Assembly (NCBI GenBank): GCA_015680685.1
Contig: MNCI01000661.1
Span: 1-52,329 of the forward strand
DNA length: 52,329 bases
Direction: 5' to 3'
Source of the DNA: Gnetum montanum
Lineage: Eukaryota; Streptophyta; Gnetopsida; Gnetales; Gnetaceae
The position numbers were made by a program, and so were the translations under genes. This document shows, one piece after another, positions 44,449 to 52,329 of this stretch. Under the pieces are notes generated by a model. The model was not told where the DNA came from. It saw only the letters and a program-made list of their open reading frames with translations, and did no database searches. How positions within the stretch are numbered: the first letter of the stretch is position 1; every line of letters begins with the position of its first letter.

Positions 44449-45098
44449 TGATAAATAATATATTAATCAATCACATCATTGATGCATGTGTCAATGTAGC
44501 CTAGGATACATCAATGCATCACAATCTCCATCAATGCATATATAAATATGTGTAACCATTGCATTTATGGCATTGTTTCATCATTTCTTTAGCTAGATTC
44601 TTGCAGTTTCATGCCATAGAAGTTAAAACTTTCCATTTGAGTACCCACGATGTGGATTGAGTGAAGTATACAAAGTTTTACTTGATTACATGATGTACCT
44701 TAACATACTTACATGGCGACAATAAAATTGAGCTTTATTCTATCCATTATAGTGCTTGTATTAGCATTATGATTTACTTTCTTATAATTTACCTTGAATG
44801 TTCATTTACTTTTCATGAAATTAGTTAATTATTTTATTTGATTACACTTAGTTAATTTGCTTGAGTATGTCTAATTTCAAGTATAAACATATTAACACTT
44901 AGTAATCCAAATAGTAGATAACTTAGTATACCTAATGAAGAAACACTTTATAATCCAGTAATATTAGTGCATATTCAAGATGTGTACGATGAATCAGGAA
45001 TGAATACTCCATCCTAGGCTATAGATTAGATTTACTTCTTGCATTTAGAATAGTTATATTAATATTATAATATTTTAATACTTTAAATATTTTAATAA
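44449..45098 (+). repeat. 5' portion of the 3' LTR of element B
   Basis: It begins TGATAAATAATA after CACTCAAGGATGAGTTTTTAG-type pre-LTR sequence. TATATAAA lies at 44539-44546. It aligns with the 5' LTR (32654 on) up to TATTTTAATAA at 45098, where the 5' LTR goes on to TAATAAAAATACAATCATATG but here a new LTR start (TGATGAAATG) takes over. About 230 bases of LTR are missing inside the window. Confidence 0.85.
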
Positions 45099-45983
45099 TG
45101 ATGAAATGTATTTTGTTTCGCTCCAATATTGAATATCTAATATTGTAGCCCTAATATCAGATACCTAATATTGGGGGCTCAAAGATAATGTCAAATATCT
45201 GATATCATAGGATGTGTGCTAGCTTATAAATATAGTGCTTAGGTGCATGGTTTGGGGCATCTTAGTCATAGCATAGTAGAGATCTTGTAATTTTTTCTTC
45301 CCTAGAGTTAGAATATTTTTCCAAAGTAACTATAGTAGGAGTTATTAAGTGTATGGATCTATACTCAAGCATTATTGTACTTGAGCACAACACTATGTGT
45401 GGTAATAAAGACAAGCTTTCTAATAAACTTTATAGTACTTTGGCTAAATTATATATTTTATTTATGCATTTAAAGTTTCATGTAATTTCCTTTAATGGTT
45501 TCAATAATTAAGCAAATTAAGAAATTAAGCTAGTTAGGTTAAATAGCAATTAATTAAGCACATAAGTACAAATGCTTCGAGCATGCGAATGATGCTTGGT
45601 AATCCTAGTAATGCTTAATGTTTGGTAACCCAATGGCATTATACATGTTCAAGATGTGCACAGAAACTAGGACCAGATACCTATGTTAGGAATAGTTAGA
45701 CCTTGGTTAGCTACATTAAATTACTTCATTCCCTTCATCCTTTATTTTAAGCATTCAAAATATAAAACATAAAAAATAATAAAAATCATATGCCTCAATT
45801 ACACTTAACCATACCTTTGTATATCACAAGTATAATTAGGAAGACAACAAATGACTGTTAGGGCAAGTTCACTTCCTAAAGGCTAATGTATTGGAAGACA
45901 TAGAATCCATGGAATTCGATTGGACTATGCATGAACGCTTAGTGATTCATATGGTTGAGCGTAGGGGTATTCATCGTGCATCA
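45099..45983 (+). repeat. 5' LTR of Ty3 element C (885 bp)
   Basis: It starts TGATGAAATG and ends CGTGCATCA. U3 carries a cluster of AATATC/GATATC-type repeats (45125-45210) followed by TATAAATA (45225-45232). AATAAA motifs near 45405-45435 are candidate poly(A) signals. The U3 sequence differs from LTRs 1-3 but has the same plan of short palindromic repeats then TATA. Confidence 0.85.
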
Positions 45984-45984
45984 T

Positions 45985-46002
45985 TGGCGCCATTGCTGGG
46001 AA
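45985..46002 (+). other. Primer-binding site of element C
   Basis: TGGCGCCATTGCTGGGAA directly follows the LTR; complementary to tRNA-Asp with a few changes. Confidence 0.85.
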
Positions 46003-46136
46003 CTCTTTTTGTTGAAACATGCACTATCTAGGCATAGTGAAAATCATTAACATCATTGGATGAACCCTAAGGTCAAAATTATTCTCAAAATAAACATAAT
46101 AATTTAAGCACACTAATATCTTATTATAATTACAAA

Positions 46137-48540
46137 ATGTCTTCTTCTCATAGGCGCAATGATACTAAATTGCATGTGCCTCAAGAATGTAGGGTGGTAT
46201 ATACTCATCCTGATGAGTATGTGCCTAACTTCACCTTCATCCTACATCAGGATGAACAACTGCGGTGGCAAGATATGAAGGGCAACATTGTAATGCCTCC
46301 CAATTGATCTATGCATGAGATGGTACTCCAAACTCTTAGGAGGTTGGACATCCAAGATCTTCAAGAAGAGTACGTTGTGCATGATCATAACTACCAGGAC
46401 TGTTGTCCCATTGAAACACATTGTAGGAGAGATCAACATTAGGATAAGCACCATGAGGCTATAAAGGGAAAACGGTTCACAAATTCCTTATCCCTGCTTA
46501 ACCAAAATGAAAATGAGGATCCTTTCTCTTGGGGTTCTCAACATGAAGATTCTCCATCCCTTGATATTGGTGATGGGGGTGTGAACCTAAATCTGCAATG
46601 CACTATCAACAATTTAGGTTTAGGCAAAAGTGGGAGTCAAAGCAAGGGCTCAAGCAAGCATCAACATGATAAGAAAGTTGACGAACATGGCTATGACAAG
46701 AATAGAGGCAATGGCAGACACCATGGTGGTGTCAGTACTTCTCCCACTTCACCCTCTTTGTCTTCATCTTCTTCTTTCTCTTTTGGTTCTGATAGACACC
46801 ATAGAAAGAACAACCATGATGAAGGTAAACAATGAGATAATGATGATCGCAGAGACTACCATGAACAAAGCGATGGAAAAGGGCATCATAGGTGTCATTG
46901 AAATAATGATGATGATGAACCTTTGCTTGCTACTTGAAACATATTAAATATTGTAGAGGTAGTAAAATTTCCAACTAGGCATGTGAAAGATAGTCAAATC
47001 AAGTACCTTAACATGAACAATATCCCCAGATTTGAGGGGGGATATAACTGTGATATGAAAATGCATCTTCAAGCTTTCCATGATGCTTGTGCCTTACAAA
47101 ATATTGAAAATTATTGGCATAAATTAAAGCTATTTCCCAAGAAACTCATTAAGAAAGCATAAATTTGGTATTAGTCCTTAGAACTAGAATCCATCCACAG
47201 GTGGAGTATAATGCTAGAATTGTCTAATGATAAATATTAAACATACTCCCGAGTGTCTAATCTAAGAAGGTAGATCTAAGGATGGAAGCAAGAAACACAT
47301 GAACCCTTGGACGCTACCATGGGAGAATACTATTCTCTCATACACCATTGCCTTGGCCATGGTTATTCTTAGTGAGAATAACTTCACCACATCATATATG
47401 GACTTAAATCAGAAATGAGAAGAACTCTTGGGGTCTATGCCCAATGGAGACTATTAGAATGAAGAGCCCATCAAATCCAAAGGTTGATAGAGAAAATAGC
47501 AAAAGAAAAAGGAGAGCTAAGAAAATGAGAAAGTAAAAAAGAATATAATAGGAATCCTTCCATCAGAAAGAGGGAATTCTAGTTCTATGATAGTGAGGAG
47601 GAGTCACCACTTGATGAGGTGATGAACAAAAAGACCTTGTCGATCCAAAAATATATGTCTAAAATTTCAACCAAGGTAGATAAAATGTGAAATTTTTTGG
47701 ATGAAAAATTCCAAGCTACTTTAAAAATTGTAGAAGAATTAAGAGAGCAGAGTAGTGATCGTGATCATAGGAGGTGGAAAGAAGCTAAACATGCTCACCA
47801 AAGGTGCAAGGGTAAAGCTGCTACAATAGAAGAAGTTATGGAGATTGAATCAAATGATGATGGTGGATGTGACATCTACCATTATAAACATCCTAGGGAA
47901 TGTTTCCCCATTGTGTCACACTTGTAGGAATCTAGCGTGTGTGCTTTGAATCCTAGATTGGCAAGGAGGTAGGCACTCAGAAGATTGTCTTATTCTCAAG
48001 GCAATCCTAGGCAATTCCATCAACAATAAATCTATTATCCAAGTGGAGCTCCACCACAACCATATGAGTAGTACCAGCAATGGCAACACCCATAGTCATG
48101 GGGGATGCCACCACTAAGGTAGCAGTACCCTTATAGGTGGCTAGATCTATATGGGGACTATGTCTAGCAACCCATTTTTTTGCATAACTCTTTTAGTCAC
48201 GCCACCTTCCAACATCACTACTACCCTTCAAAGTATTACAAAACTCATTCTCCATCTACTAGAGGAGAAATCTCATATCCCTATCACTCTTCTCATCCTT
48301 TTGCATATGCCCCTCCATCCTCAAATTAGTTACCACTTGCTTCATTAATGCAAGGAGAAATTCCACCTTAGTCACAAAAATGCAATGCAACAAGGGTTGT
48401 AAATTTACAACTAGCTCCTCAGCCAAGTGGTTTAGAAACTAGATCAAGAAAAAGATCTTTTTTTGAACCAACAACCCAACTAAACCCTCACACCTATAGC
48501 TACAAACCCTACTTCTTCATCTACCTCTGCATCTAATTTG
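46137..48540 (+). pseudogene. gag of element C
   Basis: ATG at 46137 (MSSSHRRNDTKLHVPQE) lies 135 bases after the primer-binding site. Then comes FTFILHQDEQLRWQDMKGNIVMPP. A Gly/Ser/Lys linker (LGKSGSQSKGSSKHQ) and Ser run follow (46610-46800). The core is NIPRFEGGYNCDMKMHLQAF near 47020-47080, then IHRWSIMLELSNDKYQTYSR near 47200. The helical region is VYAQWRLLE ... IQRLIEKIAKEKGELRK near 47440-47520. A zinc-like CDIYHYKHPRECFPIVSHL block (47868-47924) has lost its second Cys compared with D. A Tyr/Pro/Gln tail ends it. At least eight stops are present. Confidence 0.8.
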
Positions 48541-48960
48541 TTTGAGTCCACTTCAAACCAAACTCCTCCCAAAGTGCATATCATCATGTTAACTCATGTA
48601 GTAATTGATTGGATGAAAGCTAGCCACCTTCCTAGGAAACTATCTAATCTTGGAAGTCCCCTTATTTACCTTCAAATCATTAGGAATGAGCCTTGCAAGG
48701 CCCTTCTAGATTCAAGTTTTGGTGTTAATCTAATTTTCCATGAGATGTATAAAGCCTAGAGCTTACCTTCACTTAAGAAGAGCAACATCCATCTTGAGTT
48801 GGTTGATCAATCCATCACTGTTCCCTTAGGATTGGTTGAGGACATTATGACCACCATTTATGGGTGGTCCTACCCCACCAATTTCCTAGTGATCTAAATG
48901 GACAATTATAAAGGGGACTTCTCAATCATCATGGGAAGCCTTGACTGAGCACTGTTGATG
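48541..48960 (+). pseudogene. Protease of element C
   Basis: LQIIRNEPCKALLDSSFGVNLIF: the active-site triad reads D-S-S (48709-48717) where B has D-S-G. GLVEDIMTTI and SIIMGSL blocks follow. The frame is open from 48538 to 48759. Confidence 0.78.
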
Positions 48961-49479
48961 CACAATTGGGGATCCAAGATCTTTCCCTCAAAATATCTAA
49001 ATAAAATGCATTTAGAAAGATCAAGAGAAATAAAGTTCCATGCATCACATATAGTGATACAAGGTGCAATTTTGTGTAGAAACTATGGGTCGTTAACTAT
49101 GCATCTATCAAAGCATGTAGTAAATGTGCTAATATATCTAAAATTCAAAAGTTCCTACATGCAATAACCATAAAGGATAAGGACACCTACTGGTTGATGA
49201 TTGATCTTGAAAGTAGCACACTTTACATGGAACCTGCTGAGAGCCTAACATGTGCCTACATGGAAGACATGGATGAACTAGAGTGAGTTCATTACCAACT
49301 CATCATTGACAAAATTAATGATGCTAATTAGAAAGATTTGAAAATTTCTAGAACTTTTAAACAAGAGCCCCTTGAGTTGAAAACTCTACCTACTAGCATG
49401 GAATATGCATTTTTGAAAAAATGGAAAATCAATAATAATCAATGCAAATCTTACTCTTAAACAAAAGGAGATGTTGCTG

Positions 49480-50750
49480 AATGTGATCAATAAATGGCCA
49501 ATAGCCTTTACTTGGTTATATCTCAAACTCACATGGATTGATCCTAGGATATGCCAACATTGTATCTACACTGATTTGGAAGCTAAGGAGATAGTTGTAA
49601 CAACAGTTGAATCCCATATTGAAGTAGATCATCAAAGAGGAAATTGAACAACTCCTCAAGGCAGGGTTTATTATTATCCCATTTCATATCACTTTCCATT
49701 GTCATTTGTTGATCACGTGTTGGACACCATTTCTAGGCAATGCTATTATAGTTTTCTAGATGGTTATAGTGGTTATAACCAAATCTAGATCATTCCAAAG
49801 GATCAAGCCAAAACAGCATTCATGAGTTCGTGGGGGACTTTTGCATATCAAAAGATGCCTTTTAGCTTGTGCAATGTCCCTTTCACATTCCAATGCCTAG
49901 CCTTAGGTATTTTTTAGTAACAGGTTGGTAGTGGGATGGAAGTTTTCATGGATGACTTCTCCATCTATGGGGTTACATTTAAGTAGGCCTTGGACCATCT
50001 TGAGCAAGTGCTTAAAAGATGTGTGGAGACCAATCTTCGGCTTAATTGGTAGAAGAGACATCTAATGGTTCAAGAGGGCATTTATGTTGGTGCATAAAAT
50101 TTCACAAGTAAGAATTGAGATCAACCCTAAAAAGATTAGGATCAGCCAAGGAATTACTTGTCAACTAGAAACTATAAAGGATGTCTAATCATTATTTGGA
50201 CACACTGGTTACTACTGAAGATTCATAGAGAATTTCTCTAAGATATCAAAATTGTTGGTCGAGCTAACAAAGAAAGCGGCTCAATTTGTTTGGATCAAGG
50301 AATGTAAAAAGGCATTCTAGCAACTAAAGAAGAAACTCATAGAAACTCCAATTCTACAAGCACCATACTAGTTTAGACCATTTCATGTTATGATGGATGC
50401 ATCAAAGTATGCTTTGGAAGTTGTGCTTACATAGTTTGGTGACAAGAAACATCCATATTATATGCACTACACAAGTTAAAGCATTGTTAGTGCATAATTG
50501 AATTACACCAAAATGGAGAAAGAACTAATGGAAATGGTGTACACTCTATAGAAGTTCAAGCACTATGTGCTTGGATACAAGGTGTTTATGCACACAGACC
50601 ACAGTGTAATTTGCTTCTTAATGAATAATCTAACAGTGAACCCCCATGTCATACAGTAGCTAGTGATCTTGCAGGAATTCGATCTTATGATCATAGATTG
50701 AAAAGGAACTAAGAATATGGTTGCTAACCACTTGTCTCAATTATGATAGA
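49480..50750 (+). pseudogene. Reverse transcriptase and RNase H of element C
   Basis: RICQHCIYTDLEAKEIV and LLKAGFI are followed almost at once by YHFPLSFVDHVLDTISRQ near 49690. About 60 residues of the RT N-terminal part (the family's SPVHVVPKKGG to CIDYRKLN stretch) are deleted near 49675. Then come FLDGYSGYNQI, FAYQKMPFSLCNVPFTFQ and VFMDDFSIYG with the Asp pair intact (49951-49956). RNase H has VMMDASKYALE, KMEKELMEMVYTL and VFMHTDHSVICFL with all three acidic residues. Several stops. Confidence 0.82.
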
Positions 50751-52130
50751 ACAACAAAGAGGAAGAAAGTCCATTGTTTGATCAATTTTCTGATGAACTC
50801 CTCTTTGCTAAAACTATAATTGAACAACTACCCACTAAGCCTAAATGGCACAATGGCATTCTCACCTGTCTTCCCACTCAAGAGATGTCATAAGTGCTGG
50901 ACTGCAAGAAGAAACAATAGTTTCTTCACCAAGTGAAATGCTTCATGAAGATCAATGGGCACCTCTACAAGCTATGCGTTAATGGCTTGGTTCAATGGTG
51001 TGTCCTTGATGTTGATCAAATACAATTTCTCCAAGATGCTCATGAGGATCCTTGGGGGATCACTATGCAAGGAGACACATGACTATCAAGATCTCGATGG
51101 TAGAATATTATTGGCCGACACTTTTTAGGGATGCTTACTAATTTGTCAACTCTTGTGAGCATTTCCAATGTGATGGTGGAATGACTACTTGAATGGAGAG
51201 GACTCAACAATGGATTAAACCACTGAAATCCATCGACATATGGGGCATTGACTTCATGGATCCCATCACACCCATGTCAAATGGAAAGTCATACATCATA
51301 ATTATTGTTGACTATTGTATGAAATGGGTAAAATTAGCAACCATCACCAACTACACATCTTCCACTACTACTTGGTTTGTACAATAGAATGTTGTAAATT
51401 GGTTTGGTGTAACATGTGCATTAATTTCTAATAATGGAATCCACTTTATAGGCACCACCTTTTGGAAACTCATGCAATGCTTGGGGGTTGATCATAAATT
51501 AACAACACCTTATCATCCCCAAGCCAATGGTCAAGCTAAGGTTACAAATAGAGAATCACTAAGATCTTAATGAGAATAGTGAGCAAATATAGGAGGGACT
51601 AAAGCACAAAACTCAATGATTCCCTCTAGGCCTAAAGATCCACCTAGAAGCTCCCTATAGGCTACTCTCCCTATGAGGTGATGTATGGAAAATTTCCAAC
51701 TCTTCCTATTCAATCTAAGCTCTATACACTTTCAATAGCTTGTGACCTTGACCTTAACTTGAGTCTAGCACAAAAAGAAAGATTAATGAATCTCAACTTG
51801 CTAGAAGAAAACTGATTGGTGGCCCTATCATATAATGAGTTACACAAGTCATTTAACAAAAAATTCCATGCCTTTAGAATTAGCAAAGTCAAATTTCAAC
51901 TAGGAGATAAGGTCCTTTACTAGAACCCCACACATGTGCAATAATGAACCAAGTTCTAAACATTGTGGGAAGGCCCTTATATTATTTTTGAAACTTTTCC
52001 TTTTAGGGCCATGTTAATCTACAATCCTAAGAGCTCAAACAAAAAGTAGTTGATCAATACACAACAAGTTAAACCTTTCAATGAGCTTAAGCAAGCTAGT
52101 GCAACAAATGCATCATCGGATGAACAACCA
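50751..52130 (+). pseudogene. Integrase of element C
   Basis: The HHCC zinc region is around FLQDAHEDPWG near 51025-51060 and NSCEHFQCDGG. WGIDFMDPITPMSNGKSYIII gives the first catalytic Asp (near 51250). The second block reads LISNNGIHF (Asp to Asn, near 51430). The Glu block reads ANGQAKVTNRE (Glu to Lys, near 51537). The C-terminal domain KVKFQLGDKVLY and TLWEGPYII follows near 51888-51985. Two of three catalytic residues are gone, so it cannot integrate. Confidence 0.82.
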
Positions 52131-52329
52131 TGCTCAATCTTTTGTATATCCTTCTTTTAACTTAGTTGTGGGGGAGATGGCCATCCATGCTAATCATATA
52201 AATGGCTCCTCGGTTTTTCATCATTTTTTTTACACCTTGATATTTTAACAACTTTTTGTTTTACACCTTCTTTATCTTACACCTTTGTATTTTTACTTTA
52301 TTAATTTTTTCCAATTTTTTTTACAACAT
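52131..52329 (+). other. Start of the pol-to-third-ORF spacer of element C
   Basis: GTTGTGGGGGAGATGGCCATC near 52165 matches the same place in A (reverse strand, 9565-9590). A T-rich stretch follows, as in B. Cut off by the window end. Confidence 0.7.

Larger units (their letters stand above)
32654..45098 (+). mobile_element. Ty3/gypsy (Athila-like) element B, decayed, 3' LTR interrupted
   Basis: The order is LTR, degenerate primer-binding site, gag, protease, RT, RNase H, integrase, long spacer, third ORF, (AGTT)n, polypurine tract, 3' LTR part. The internal region is about 11 kb, long as in Athila-like elements. Stops occur every few dozen codons, RT Asp-Asp reads Asp-Glu and the second integrase Asp is lost. 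The 3' LTR stops at 45098 where element C's LTR starts. Confidence 0.85.
45099..52329 (+). mobile_element. Ty3/gypsy (Athila-like) element C, runs off the window
   Basis: LTR, primer-binding site, gag, protease, RT, RNase H and integrase in one direction. The spacer starts near 52160. The third ORF and 3' LTR lie beyond the window. It is better preserved than A and B but dead: it has a D-S-S protease, a deletion at the RT start and two lost integrase residues. Confidence 0.88.

Overview
The window looks like nuclear DNA of a seed plant with a large, old, repeat-rich genome. A gymnosperm is my best guess, but nothing in the window fixes the species. It is AT-rich, nearly free of intact genes, and packed with decayed LTR retrotransposons of one Ty3/gypsy (Athila-like) family. 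The family has a primer-binding site matching the 3' end of tRNA-Asp, LTRs opening TGATGA and ending ATCA, gag, pol and an extra third reading frame. Two N gaps (10183-10330, 26210-26426) and single Ns at 43179 and 43631 show a draft assembly.

Layout. 1-41 is the tail of a plus-strand LTR; 42-1520 is an RTE-type LINE relic; 1521-3534 is unassigned. 3535-18890 is a minus-strand Ty3 element (A): right-hand (5') LTR at 18015, then a caulimovirid endogenous pararetrovirus at about 17873-11700, then gag (11690-10331), the gap, the integrase tail (10182-9600), a spacer, the third ORF (7525-4436) and the 3' LTR (3535-4422). The viral copy is colinear with its host and sits where gag should begin. 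It reads movement protein, coat protein with zinc knuckle, aspartic protease, reverse transcriptase, RNase H and an unassigned C-terminal extension, followed by a probable pregenomic-RNA promoter and leader. It was probably one polyprotein frame and is now broken by a few stops and frameshifts.

19668-29728 holds a deletion derivative (D, minus strand) that kept gag but lost pol and most of the third ORF. It is flanked by a 2.65 kb direct duplication made of leader, 973-bp LTR and 1.55 kb of flank. 30208-31491 (minus) is the only recognisable host protein gene, an exostosin-like GT47 glycosyltransferase with two frameshifts. Two tRNA-derived SINE-like relics follow at 32276 and 32579.

32654-45098 is plus-strand element B (5' LTR, gag, protease, RT, RNase H, integrase, spacer, third ORF, interrupted 3' LTR). 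Element C (LTR 45099-45983, gag, pol, running off the window at 52329) appears to have inserted into B's 3' LTR. All these mobile elements carry many stops or lost catalytic residues, so no autonomous element is visible.

Most notable: the pararetrovirus with its own regulatory region nested in gag of a Ty3 element; the gag-only derivative with its unusual duplication; the conserved promoter-like and tandem-repeat spacer before the third ORF; and a flipped contig between single Ns that creates a false palindrome.
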